Shown here piece by piece: positions 42,432-50,881 of a DNA stretch of 57,472 nt; the first letter of the stretch is position 1, and every line of letters starts with the position of its first letter. Origin of the DNA: an uncultured Woeseia sp. (GTDB lineage: Bacteria > Pseudomonadota > Gammaproteobacteria > Steroidobacterales > Woeseiaceae). A program made the position numbers and the translations under genes. The DNA lies in the NCBI GenBank assembly GCA_937925605.1, contig CALALV010000188.1:1-57472 (forward strand). Direction: 5' to 3'. Below the pieces are notes generated by a model. The model was not told the origin of the DNA, searched no databases, and saw only the letters and a program-made list of their open reading frames with translations.

Positions 42432-44327
42432 ATGCAACGCAACCCGGCCTTCGTCGCCTTCGTCGCGCTAATCATTACTGCCTTTGCGCAGCCCCTGCCG
42501 GCCGCCGACGGCGTCCAATCGCCCGACCCGAGCCACACCTGGGACCTGGCCGAACTGTTCCCGACGCCGCAGGCCTGGGACCGGGCCCGCGAGCAGGTGC
42601 TCGAGGACCTCGGCCGGATCGACGAGCGGCGCGGCACGCTCGGCGACAGCGCGGACGCGCTGTACGAGACGCTGCAGCTGATCTCCGACACGACCCGCGA
42701 CGCCTACCGCGTCTATGCCTATTCGAGCCTCGAGTCCGACGAGGACCTGCGCGACACCGAGGCCCAGGCACGCAACCAGCTCGGCGACATCATGTTCGCG
42801 CGCTTTCGCCAGGCGACCGCCTGGGTGCAGCCGGAGCTCCTCGCCGTCGGCAGCGAGGTCATCAATGCCTGGCTGGACGAGGACCCGCGGCTCGAACCCT
42901 ACCGCTTCCAGCTCGAGGACAGCCTGCGCAACGCGCCGCACACGCTCGGCGAGGAGGCCGAGCAGACGCTCGCCTACCTGTCGCAGTCGATCGGCGCGCC
43001 GAACGACATCTACAGCCTGATCGCGAACTCCGACATCCCGTGGCCGACCGTGGCGCTTGCCGACGGCCGCGAGGTACGGGTCGACTCGCAGGGCTACAGC
43101 CGCTGGCGGCAGAGCGCCGACCGCGACGACCGCAAGCGGGTCTTCGATGCGTTCTGGCAGAAATGGGGCGAGTACCGCAACTCGGTCGGCGCGGTGCTGA
43201 ACTCGCACCTGCAGACGCAGGCCGCGCTGGCCCGGGCGCGTCACTATGACAGCGTGCTGCACCGGGAACTGCACCAGGACAACCTGCCGGAGAGCGTGTA
43301 CCGAACGCTGGTCGAGGAAGTGAACAGCGCGCTGCCGACGCTGCACCGCTACTTCCGGCTGCGTGCGCGGCTGCTCGGCATCGAGCAGATGCACTACTAC
43401 GACATCTACCCGCCACTGGTCTCGCTGGACAAGACCTTCGACATCGAGACCAGCAAGCGCATCACGCTGGAGGCGATGTCCGTCCTCGGCGACGACTGGG
43501 TCGAGATGCAGCGCGAGGCCATGGACGGCCGCTGGATGCACGTCTACCCGCAGCCCGGCAAGCGCTCCGGCGCCTACATGAACGGCATCGCCTGGGATGT
43601 GCACCCGTACCTGCTGCTGAACCACAACGACGACTACGAGTCGCTGTCGACCTTCGCGCACGAGTGGGGCCACGCGATGCACACGCTGTATGCGAAGCAG
43701 GCGCAGCCGTTCCAGACCGCCTTCTACGCGACCTTCCTCGCAGAGATCCCGTCGACCTCGCTCGAGCTGATCCTGCAGGACTACATGACCCGTAACGCCG
43801 ACAGCCTCGACGAGAAGCTCTACTACCTGGGCTTCGGCCTCGAGAGCATGCGCGGCACGTTCTTCCGGCAGACGATGTTCGCGGAATTCGAACTGGCGTT
43901 GTACGAGGCCGCCGAGCGCGGCGAGGCGCTGACCGGCGAGCGCATCTCGGCAATGTACGGCGAGATCCTGAAGCGCTACCACGGCCACGACGAGGGCGTC
44001 GTGCTGATCGACGACCTGTACACGAACGAATGGATGTTCGTGCCGCATTTCTACTACAACATGTACGTGTTCCAGTACGCGACCTCGCAGACCGCGGGCA
44101 CCGCGCTGTACGCGAAGATCAGGGAAGACGGCGAATCCGGCGTAGAGAACTACAAGAACCTGCTGCGTGCCGGCGGCTCCGACTACCCCTACGAGATTCT
44201 GAAGGCGGCCGGCGTCGACCTCGCGACGCCCGCGCCCTACCGCGCGGCGGTCGCCAAGATGAACGCGATCATGGACGAGATGGAGGCGCTGCTCGCCGAG
44301 CGCGAACGCGCGCAGGCGACCGACTGA
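42432..44327 (+). CDS. pepF: Exported oligoendopeptidase F-like peptidase (family M3)
   Basis: 631 residues. A signal peptide (FVAFVALIITAFAQPLPAA) precedes a mostly helical N-terminal domain and the M3 zinc site FAHEWGHAMH (His410, Glu411, His414), followed by ATFLAEIPSTSLELIL with the third ligand Glu. The upstream substrate-gate GRWMHVYPQPGKRSGAYMNG and the downstream HFYYNMYVFQYATSQ are typical of PepF/PepB. M3 oligopeptidases usually act in the cytosol on short peptides. An exported version would trim peptides in the periplasm. The ATG at 42432 was chosen because it starts the signal peptide; there is only a weak AGGTG before it. Confidence 0.92.
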   Translation: MQRNPAFVAFVALIITAFAQPLPAADGVQSPDPSHTWDLAELFPTPQAWDRAREQVLEDLGRIDERRGTLGDSADALYETLQLISDTTRDAYRVYAYSSLESDEDLRDTEAQARNQLGDIMFARFRQATAWVQPELLAVGSEVINAWLDEDPRLEPYRFQLEDSLRNAPHTLGEEAEQTLAYLSQSIGAPNDIYSLIANSDIPWPTVALADGREVRVDSQGYSRWRQSADRDDRKRVFDAFWQKWGEYRNSVGAVLNSHLQTQAALARARHYDSVLHRELHQDNLPESVYRTLVEEVNSALPTLHRYFRLRARLLGIEQMHYYDIYPPLVSLDKTFDIETSKRITLEAMSVLGDDWVEMQREAMDGRWMHVYPQPGKRSGAYMNGIAWDVHPYLLLNHNDDYESLSTFAHEWGHAMHTLYAKQAQPFQTAFYATFLAEIPSTSLELILQDYMTRNADSLDEKLYYLGFGLESMRGTFFRQTMFAEFELALYEAAERGEALTGERISAMYGEILKRYHGHDEGVVLIDDLYTNEWMFVPHFYYNMYVFQYATSQTAGTALYAKIREDGESGVENYKNLLRAGGSDYPYEILKAAGVDLATPAPYRAAVAKMNAIMDEMEALLAERERAQATD

Positions 44328-44334
44328 CGGCCGG

Positions 44335-44368
44335 CGCGGCGCGCGCTCAGTCCACGGCGCGCGCCGCG
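44335..44368. terminator. Bidirectional GC hairpin between convergent peptidase genes
   Basis: A perfect 12-bp inverted repeat, CGCGGCGCGCGC (44335-44346) and GCGCGCGCCGCG (44357-44368), with a 10-base loop. The loop holds the stop codon of the minus-strand M48 gene, and the left arm is just downstream of the plus-strand stop. Neither strand has a T-tract, so it may need Rho or act as a transcript-end stabiliser for both genes. Confidence 0.5.
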
Positions 44369-45873
44369 ACCACGTCGACCGGGCAGCCGGCGTGCGGGTT
44401 GTAACCGGCGAGGCCCGTGTCGATGCTCGCGACCTCGCCCGGGTCGAGCGTGCCGCCGATGCCGCGGTCGATGCGGCGACCGCCCGCGCTGATCCCGACC
44501 ACGACGTCGCGCACGCGCACGCCGCTCGCGTTGCGCACCGAGACCACGAGGTTGCCGTTCGAGCCCGCGTCGCAGCGTTTCTGGATGTAGTTGCCGGGGT
44601 TCGCCGGCAGGTCGAGGCGGGCGAGCTTCGTCTGCGCCTCCGCGCCGACCTCGCCGCCCGCCTGCGCGACGGCCCGGTAGTTCTCGATGGCCTTCGCGCG
44701 GTTGCCGCGGCGCTCGGCGATCGCGGCGAGCCCCATGTAGCCGGGCGCGGTCGGCAGCAGCGCCTGGCTGCGCTCGAGGTCGCTCTCGGCCGCGGCCAGG
44801 TCGCCGGTCTGCTGGCGCGCGCGGCCGCGCTGCAGGTAGTAATAGAAGAAGTCGTCGCGGCGGCGGATCGCGATGTCGTAGTTCGTGATGGCGCGCTCGT
44901 AGTCCTTCTCGACCAGCCGCGTGTCGCCGCGCAGCGCGTAGAAATGCGCCTCGTCCGGGAACAGCGCGATCGCCTGCTCGGCCTTCTGCGCCGCCTCTTC
45001 CGTGCGCTTCTCCGCGAGCGCCTTGCGGCCCTCGTCGTAGGCCTCGTAGGCCGGCTTCGCCGCCATCGTCTTCGCCAGCGCGTCGCGGTAGCGCTCCGCG
45101 CCGAATTCGCCGCCGGCCGGCAGTTCCGCTGCCGTCTTCAGGTTCGCCTCGACGCGCTCGGCCGACGGCGGGTGGCTCGCGAACAGGCCGGACAGCCAGT
45201 CGCTGCGCCGCCCCTCGGACAGCCTCAGGAAAGTGCGCTGCAGCGACACGGCGCCCTCCGGGTTGTAACCGGCGCGCGACATGTACTGCATGCCGTAGTA
45301 GTCGGCCTCGAGCTCGGCCGAGCGGCTGTACTTCTGGCTGATCAGCTGCGCCGTCAGGTTTGCGCCGCCGACGGCAAGGCTGCCGTAGTCGCTGTCGCTC
45401 GCCGCGACCGCGGTCGCGAGCACGAGCCCCTGCAGCAGCATGCCCGGCTCCATGCGCCGCGCCGAGTGGCGCGCGGCCGCGTGCACGACCTCGTGGCCGA
45501 GCACGGCCGCCAGTTCCGCTTCCGACTCGAGTTCGGTCAGCAGGCCGCGGTTGATCGCGATCTTGCCGCCCGGCAGCGCCCAGGCGTTCGGCACCGAGTT
45601 GTTCAGCACGACGAACTCGTAGGGCAGCGGCCGGTCGCTGACCTCGGCGAGGCGCTGGCCGACGGTCTGCACGTAGGCCGTCAGGGCCGGGTCGACGTCG
45701 TACTCGCCGCCCTGCGACTGCTGCATCGGCGTGTAGTTCTGCTCGCCCATGCCGATCTCGCTGGCCTCGCCGACCAGCTGGATCTCGCGCTCGCCGGTGA
45801 CCGGGTTGACGGCGCAGCCGCCGGCGGCCAGCAGGACGGCGGCGAGGGACAGGCAGCGGGCCCAGGCTTTCAT
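44347..45873 (-). CDS. Lipidated M48 metalloprotease with TPR-like repeats (BepA-like)
   Basis: 508 residues. Lipoprotein signal LLAAGGCAV; then the M48 zinc site GHEVVHAAARHSAR (His127, His131) with the third ligand Glu in SAELEADYYGMQYMSRAGY. Next are four or five TPR-like units (for example KAEQAIALFPDEAHFYALRG and RAITNYDIAIRRRDDFFYYY). The last about 85 residues form a further beta domain (NLVVSVRNASGVRVRDVVVG). E. coli BepA, of similar design, degrades and helps assemble outer-membrane proteins; the same role is likely here. GGAGA lies six bases before the ATG. It sits back to back with the EEP-fold gene. Confidence 0.9.
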   Translation of the reverse strand: MKAWARCLSLAAVLLAAGGCAVNPVTGEREIQLVGEASEIGMGEQNYTPMQQSQGGEYDVDPALTAYVQTVGQRLAEVSDRPLPYEFVVLNNSVPNAWALPGGKIAINRGLLTELESEAELAAVLGHEVVHAAARHSARRMEPGMLLQGLVLATAVAASDSDYGSLAVGGANLTAQLISQKYSRSAELEADYYGMQYMSRAGYNPEGAVSLQRTFLRLSEGRRSDWLSGLFASHPPSAERVEANLKTAAELPAGGEFGAERYRDALAKTMAAKPAYEAYDEGRKALAEKRTEEAAQKAEQAIALFPDEAHFYALRGDTRLVEKDYERAITNYDIAIRRRDDFFYYYLQRGRARQQTGDLAAAESDLERSQALLPTAPGYMGLAAIAERRGNRAKAIENYRAVAQAGGEVGAEAQTKLARLDLPANPGNYIQKRCDAGSNGNLVVSVRNASGVRVRDVVVGISAGGRRIDRGIGGTLDPGEVASIDTGLAGYNPHAGCPVDVVAARAVD

Positions 45874-45973
45874 GATGATCTCCAGGTAGTCGCCGGAATG
45901 CGTGCGCCGAGGTTACCAGCACGCAGGCGGCGGCGGCAGTGGCGCCGCCTGCGCAGCCCGGCCTGCGCCCTGC

Positions 45974-45979
45974 TACATT
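45974..45979 (+). promoter_or_regulatory. Candidate -10 element (TACATT) eight bases before a start codon
   Basis: TACATT ends seven bases before the ATG at 45987, so transcription from it would begin at or next to the start codon and give a leaderless message. No ribosome site is visible upstream of that ATG, which fits. Confidence 0.35.
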
Positions 45980-45986
45980 ACGCCCG

Positions 45987-46661
45987 ATGCCGCGACTCCT
46001 GTCCTGTAACCTCTATCTCGGCCGCGCCGACGGCGCGGCGCTGGAGCGGCTGGTCCGGGAGCGCGGGATCGACCTCGTCTGCGCGCAGGAGCTGTCGGCC
46101 GCGCTGGCGGCGCGCCTCGGGCGCTGGCTCGGGCACGGGGATTTGCAGCCGGACAACGGCATGCGCGGCAACGGCATCGCCGCGCGCTACCCGGTGACGA
46201 CCCGCCGCATCGCGATGCCGCAGCGCAGCGCCTGCGTCGCGCGGCTCGAACCGGGCGACTGGCCGGGACTCGCGGCGCCGCTCGAGATCGTCAACCTGCA
46301 CCTGGCCGCGCCGCATTTCTGGCCCTGGTTTCCGCGCCGGCTGCGGCGCGCCGCGCAGGTCGCGGCACTGCTGGACGACCGCACGGGAGCGGACGCGCTG
46401 CCGCACGCGCTGGTCGGCGACTTCAACGCGACGCCGGCCTGGCCCGCCTACCGACGCATGGCGGCCGGCTACGAGGACGCGGCACGGGTCGTCAACGGCC
46501 GGGCCGGGCCGACCTGGCCGAGCCTGCCGCGGCTCGGCGTCGCGGGCCTGTTCCGCATCGACCACTGCCTGGTGCGCGGCCTGCGCGTCGAATCCTTCGA
46601 GACGGTGACGCTGCACGGCAGTGACCACCGGGGACTGCTGGTCGACCTGTCACCCGCGTGA
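45987..46661 (+). CDS. Endonuclease/exonuclease/phosphatase (EEP) fold enzyme
   Basis: 224 residues, a compact EEP domain. Landmarks: SCNLYLGR at the first strand, the metal Glu in VCAQELS, the His in NLHLAAPH, the active-site GDFNATP, RIDHCLV and the final SDHRGLLVDL. These enzymes cut phosphodiesters in DNA, lipids or polyphosphoinositides; the short Arg-rich insert and the lack of a signal peptide favour a cytoplasmic nuclease or phosphatase. The start is the ATG at 45987, eight bases after a -10-like box with no ribosome site. An earlier in-frame ATG at 45939 is possible but less likely. A partly similar stretch follows the stop codon. Confidence 0.88.
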   Translation: MPRLLSCNLYLGRADGAALERLVRERGIDLVCAQELSAALAARLGRWLGHGDLQPDNGMRGNGIAARYPVTTRRIAMPQRSACVARLEPGDWPGLAAPLEIVNLHLAAPHFWPWFPRRLRRAAQVAALLDDRTGADALPHALVGDFNATPAWPAYRRMAAGYEDAARVVNGRAGPTWPSLPRLGVAGLFRIDHCLVRGLRVESFETVTLHGSDHRGLLVDLSPA

Positions 46662-46846
46662 GTGGTCACCGGCCTCCGCGGTCTGCTCGTCGACCTCGCG
46701 CTGTTGCCCGTCGGCGGCGACTCCGCTGGCGACCGATCTATCGGTTTCTCGACCGAACCCGCAGCGCGCACGTCGAGTGCCGGGTCGGTCTCGTTCGCGA
46801 TCGAGTCGGTAACGGGCGGGGGCGACCAGGCCGACGGTGAGGACCC
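46662..46846. other. 185-base spacer with an EEP-tail-like echo and a small palindrome
   Basis: In the frame just after the EEP stop codon the sequence reads GLRGLLVDLALL, echoing the gene's own C-terminal RGLLVDL with 17 of 21 bases shared, which suggests an old partial duplication. A 14-base near-palindrome, ACCGATCTATCGGT, lies at 46732-46745 and could be a protein site or a weak hairpin. No complete gene. Confidence 0.4.
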
Positions 46847-48142
46847 TCAGCGCAGCCCCTCGGCGCGCAGCGCGAGCGTGAACGCCGCGGCAACCAGCAT
46901 CGGCACGGCGAACACGGTGAAGTTCTCCGTCATGCCGAGCCCGGCGGCGATCAGCAGGCCGCCGGCCAGCGGCCCGACCACGGCGCCGGAGCGGCCGAGA
47001 CCAATCGCCCAGCCGATGCCGGTGTTGCGCAGTTCGGCGGGGTACAGCCGCGCGGCGACCGCATACAGGCCGACGAAACCGCCCTGCACGGCGAAGCCGA
47101 TCAGGCCGAACATTGCCAGCACGAGCCAGGGCGCCTCGACCAGCCCGAACGCGGCCATACCCAGCGCGGCGAGCCCCATGAACGCGGCGATCGTCGGCCG
47201 CAGCCCGAAGCTGAGCGACAGCCAGCCCTGCAGGCAGATGCCGAAGAACGCACCGAGGTTGAACACCGCGCCGGCGTAGATCGCGAGGTCGAGCGTCAGC
47301 CCGGTCTCGCTGGCGAGCTTCGGTATCCACGACAGCAGGAAGTACAGCGTGCCGAAGGCCATGAAGAACGCGGCCCACAGCAAGAGCGTCGCCGCGCGCC
47401 GGCCCGGCTCGAGCAGCGCGGCGACGCGCGCCGGGCGCTCGACCCGCTCGACCCCGGGCAATTCCGCGACCCGCGGCAGCCGCATGCGCGCGAGGATCGC
47501 GTTGATCTGGTCCAGCGCGCCCGGCGGCCGCACGCGCGCGAGGAAATCCGGCGACTCGGGCAGCAGCCACCAGGCGAGCGGCAGCGTGGCCAGCGTCAGC
47601 GCGCCGGCGAACAGGAATATCGACTCCCAGCCGAAGGCCGGGATCAGCTGCGCGGCGACCAGGCCGGAGCCGAACGCGCCTATCGTGTAGCCGGCGAGCA
47701 CGAAGGTGACGATGAAGTTGCGCTTGCGCTCCGGCGCGTACTCGGCGGCGACCGTCGCGGTACTCGCGAGCAGCGCGCCGATGCCGGCGCCGCTCGCGAA
47801 GCGCAGCAGCATCAGCTGGTTAACGTCACGGGCATACGCGGTCAGCAGCACGCCGGCGCCGATCAGCGCGATGCTCGCGAGAATCAGCCGGCGCCGGCCG
47901 ATGCGGTCGGCGATCGGCGCGAGCCCCATCGCGCCCGCGACCATGCCGAAGGTGCCGGCCGCGAACACGACCCCGAGCGCGGCCGGCTCGATGCCCCACT
48001 CGGCCGCGAGCGCGGGCGCGGCGAACGCGATCACCAGTACGTCCATGCCGTCCAGCATGTTGAGCAGGAAACACAGGCCGAAGATCGCGTACTGCAGCGG
48101 CGTGATGCGCCCGGCGTCGATCGTCGCGCGCAGTTCGTTCAA
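46847..48142 (-). CDS. MFS transporter, aromatic-acid/proton symporter (AAHS) type
   Basis: 431 residues from a TTG at 48140-48142, with GGGAG six bases upstream. Twelve membrane segments. First helix LLNMLDGMDVLVIAFAAPAL carries the DG(M/Y/F)D signature of AAHS symporters, and the loop 2-3 motif APIADRIGRRRLIL follows. Related proteins import benzoate-type aromatic acids, shikimate, quinate or nucleobase-like acids. No ring-cleavage genes are present in the window. The longer frame upstream is a shadow of the convergent or divergent gene. Divergent from the MBL-fold gene. Confidence 0.9.
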   Translation of the reverse strand: MNELRATIDAGRITPLQYAIFGLCFLLNMLDGMDVLVIAFAAPALAAEWGIEPAALGVVFAAGTFGMVAGAMGLAPIADRIGRRRLILASIALIGAGVLLTAYARDVNQLMLLRFASGAGIGALLASTATVAAEYAPERKRNFIVTFVLAGYTIGAFGSGLVAAQLIPAFGWESIFLFAGALTLATLPLAWWLLPESPDFLARVRPPGALDQINAILARMRLPRVAELPGVERVERPARVAALLEPGRRAATLLLWAAFFMAFGTLYFLLSWIPKLASETGLTLDLAIYAGAVFNLGAFFGICLQGWLSLSFGLRPTIAAFMGLAALGMAAFGLVEAPWLVLAMFGLIGFAVQGGFVGLYAVAARLYPAELRNTGIGWAIGLGRSGAVVGPLAGGLLIAAGLGMTENFTVFAVPMLVAAAFTLALRAEGLR

Positions 48143-48219
48143 GGGCGGCTCCCGGTGGGGCGGTGCGGAAAGCCCGGCATGATAGCCAACTGCGCCAGCG
48201 CCTGCGCGCCCGCCTCGGC

Positions 48220-48225
48220 TAGAAT
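48220..48225 (+). promoter_or_regulatory. Candidate -10 element (TAGAAT) six bases before a start codon
   Basis: TAGAAT (five of six matches) ends only six bases before the ATG at 48232. Transcription would start at the ATG itself, giving a leaderless transcript. No ribosome site is visible in this gap. Confidence 0.4.
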
Positions 48226-48231
48226 CGGGCC

Positions 48232-49203
48232 ATGCGCCTGCTGACTCACGCCCTGATCGCGATTGCCGTCCTGTCCGCGGCCGGCTGCGCGGGCACTGCC
48301 GGCGACGGCGCCCCGCCGTCGGCGGTCGTAGAAGTACGCCCCGCGCCGACGCCCGCGGAGCTCGCGGCGCCGACCCGCGTCGTCGTGCTCGGCAGCGGCA
48401 CGCCGATTCCGGACGCGCGCCGCGCCGGTACGAGCCTCGCGCTCGTGCACCGCGGCCGGAGCTACCTGTTCGACGTCGGCCCCGGCGCGATGCAGAACGC
48501 GGTCCGCGCGCGCTACCGCCACGACATACCGTCGCTGTACCCGAGCCAGGTCTGCTGCCTGTTCCTGACTCACCTGCACTCGGACCACACGCTCGACTAC
48601 CCGGAGCTCGCATTCCGGCTGTGGTGGCGCCGCCCCGCCCCGCTGCGCGCGTACGGGCCGACGGGGCTCGACGGCATGACCGAGAGCCTGTACGCCATGA
48701 TGGCCGCGGACACGCTTTTGCGCACGACCGGCCCGCAGCCGGTCGCGAATCCCGAGCTCTACCGCGTCGAGGTCAGCGAGATCGAGGACGGCTTCGTGCT
48801 CGAAAAGGACGGCCTGCGCATCGAGGCCTTCGACGTGAACCACGGCGCTATCCGGCCGGCCTTCGGCTACCGCATCGACACGCCCGACCGCTCGATCGTG
48901 ATCTCCGGCGACACGGCCTACTCGGACGCGCTGGTCGAGCGCGCCCGCGGCGTCGACCTGCTGTTCCACGAGGTCATCAGCGACACCGGCCTCGCGCGCA
49001 ACGCGCCCGAGTGGCAGGCCTACCACCGAAAGGTGCACACGCCGGCGAGCGAGGTCGCGCGCATCGCGAACGAGACGCGCCCTGGACTGCTGGTGCTCTA
49101 CCACGGCCTGTACTACGGCGTGCCGGAAGCGACCGTGCTGGACGAGGTGCGCGCGCTCTACGACGGCGAGGTCGTGCTCGCCGACGACCTCGACGTGTTT
49201 TGA
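48232..49203 (+). CDS. Lipidated metallo-beta-lactamase-fold hydrolase
   Basis: 323 residues. Lipoprotein signal (HALIAIAVLSAAGCAG), then an RNase Z/ElaC-like MBL domain: LGSGTPIPDARRAGTSLAL, the metal motif THLHSDHTLDY (His114, His116, Asp118, His119), the bridging Asp in ISGDTAYSD, with further His in FDVNHGA and VLYHG. Cytosolic relatives process tRNA 3' ends; an exported lipidated form is more likely an arylsulfatase-, phosphodiesterase- or lactonase-like hydrolase. The ATG at 48232 is fixed by the signal peptide and lies just downstream of a TAGAAT box. Confidence 0.88.
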   Translation: MRLLTHALIAIAVLSAAGCAGTAGDGAPPSAVVEVRPAPTPAELAAPTRVVVLGSGTPIPDARRAGTSLALVHRGRSYLFDVGPGAMQNAVRARYRHDIPSLYPSQVCCLFLTHLHSDHTLDYPELAFRLWWRRPAPLRAYGPTGLDGMTESLYAMMAADTLLRTTGPQPVANPELYRVEVSEIEDGFVLEKDGLRIEAFDVNHGAIRPAFGYRIDTPDRSIVISGDTAYSDALVERARGVDLLFHEVISDTGLARNAPEWQAYHRKVHTPASEVARIANETRPGLLVLYHGLYYGVPEATVLDEVRALYDGEVVLADDLDVF

Positions 49204-49267
49204 AATCCTGGCGGTAGGGCTCGTCGGACGACGCGGCTCGCCGTGAATCCCGACGATTATCGAAGCC

Positions 49268-50731
49268 CTAGTCGGAGCTGTCTTCGGGCGGCGCGGGACA
49301 GCCGGCCGCGGCGAGCTGCTCCTCGGCGGTCGCCGTGTGCTCGCTGCCCATGTCGCGCAGCCGAGGCAGCGCGGCAAGCCAGTGCCGGCACGCGCTTTCG
49401 AGATCGCCCGCGTCGCGCGCCATCTCGCCGCGGTTGAACACGATTACCGGTTCCAGCTCGGCGAGCCCGACTTCGGCCGCGATCGCCTGCGCGCGGCCGA
49501 GACGTTCGTCCGCCTGCGCGAAATCGCCGCGCGTCGCCGAGATCGCGGCAAGGTTGACGAGATCATAGGCAACCGAGGACTGCCAGCCGAGCGACTCGCC
49601 GATCGCAACCGTCTCGAGCAGCATGGTCTCGGCCGCATCGACGTCGCCGCGGATCAGCGCCACGGCGCCGAGGTTGCCGAGCGCCCGCGCGCGCCCGGCA
49701 CGGTCCTTGAGGCTGTCGTGCACGGCGAGCGCGTCGCCCAGCAGTTGTTCCGCGGCGTCGAAGTCGCCGCGCCTCGCCGCCAGCGTGCCGCGGGACTCGA
49801 GCACGCGCACGCGCAGGGACTCGTCGTCGTACTCGGCGGCGAGCGACTGCGCGCGCGACAGGCGCCGGTCCGCTTCCTCCGGTCGGCCCATCGACATGTC
49901 GAGCGTCGCCTGCGCGACCAGGGCGTGGATGCGCGCGGCCGGCAGCCGCGCGCGCTCGGCCACGGTGAGCGCCTCGGCCAGATGCTCGCCGGCCTGCGGG
50001 TAGCGCCCGCGCTGTTTCGCGATGCCGCCCAGGCCGATCAGTACCGACGCGCGCACCTGCGGCGGCAGGTCGAGCGCCAGCGCCTCGCCGAAGACCCGCT
50101 CGGCTTCGTCGAGCCGCCCGGCGCGGTTCAGGGCGTAGCCGAGCATCTCGAGCGTTTCCGGGTCGCCGGGCTCGAGCTTCGCGGCCTGCTTGTAGCTGTC
50201 GATCGCGCGGGCCGTGTCGTAGCCGTAGAACAGCGCGCCCGCCTCGCGCCAGCTCGCCGCGGCGGCCGCGGCCGTCTGGCCGACCGCGCCGGTCTGGCCG
50301 GCCGCGGTCCGCGCCATCAGCTCCGCGGCGCCGGCGACGTCACCGGCGTCGAGCAGCGCGACCGCCGACTGCTTCTGCACGTTGCCGGAGGCGACGATCG
50401 CCGCGATCGCGTTGCGCAGTGCCGCCTCGGCCTCGACGTTGAGGTCCGTGCCGCTCGCCGCGGCCTGCACCCGCAGCAGCGTCAGCAACTCCTCGATCTT
50501 GCTGTCGGCGTCCACGACGACGCCGCGCGTTTCGGCGACCAGTTCGCGCGTCTCGTCCGGCGCGAACCAGCTCAGCACCTCGGTCAGGTTCGCCGCGGCG
50601 GCGAGCAGTGCACTGACCAGCGCGGCAACGGCGCCCCAGCCGACGACGCGCTGCCAGCCACCGTCGCCCGGGGCGGCCGCGCTCGCCGGCGGCGGGGCCG
50701 GCTGTCGTTCGTCGTCGGTGGGTTCGTGCAT
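49268..50731 (-). CDS. Single-pass membrane TPR protein
   Basis: 487 residues. A short disordered cytoplasmic start (PTDDERQPAPPPASAAAPG) leads into one membrane segment (VVGWGAVAALVSALLAAAANL), a helical linker (TRELVAETRGVVVDADSKIEEL) and about seven TPR or SEL1-like units from about residue 165 (for example AIDSYKQAAKLEPGDPETLEMLGYALNRAG). Similar architectures occur in proteins that recognise stress or recruit partner enzymes, but no attached effector domain is seen. The last Cys-Pro tail (AAGCPAPPEDSSD) is unremarkable. It is divergent from the APC permease gene and convergent with the MBL-fold gene. Confidence 0.82.
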   Translation of the reverse strand: MHEPTDDERQPAPPPASAAAPGDGGWQRVVGWGAVAALVSALLAAAANLTEVLSWFAPDETRELVAETRGVVVDADSKIEELLTLLRVQAAASGTDLNVEAEAALRNAIAAIVASGNVQKQSAVALLDAGDVAGAAELMARTAAGQTGAVGQTAAAAAASWREAGALFYGYDTARAIDSYKQAAKLEPGDPETLEMLGYALNRAGRLDEAERVFGEALALDLPPQVRASVLIGLGGIAKQRGRYPQAGEHLAEALTVAERARLPAARIHALVAQATLDMSMGRPEEADRRLSRAQSLAAEYDDESLRVRVLESRGTLAARRGDFDAAEQLLGDALAVHDSLKDRAGRARALGNLGAVALIRGDVDAAETMLLETVAIGESLGWQSSVAYDLVNLAAISATRGDFAQADERLGRAQAIAAEVGLAELEPVIVFNRGEMARDAGDLESACRHWLAALPRLRDMGSEHTATAEEQLAAAGCPAPPEDSSD

Positions 50732-50881
50732 GGCGACCCGGTGCAGGCGCGCTGCCTGCGGTGCCGTACGGGAGGGCTATTCTATGCCGCCGGCGCGCGC
50801 CTGTGCAGAGGCGCAAAACCGCCGGCCGCGGTGTCCGGCTGCCTGTACACTGTGCGGATTCGAGGTCGCCCGGTAGCGCTC

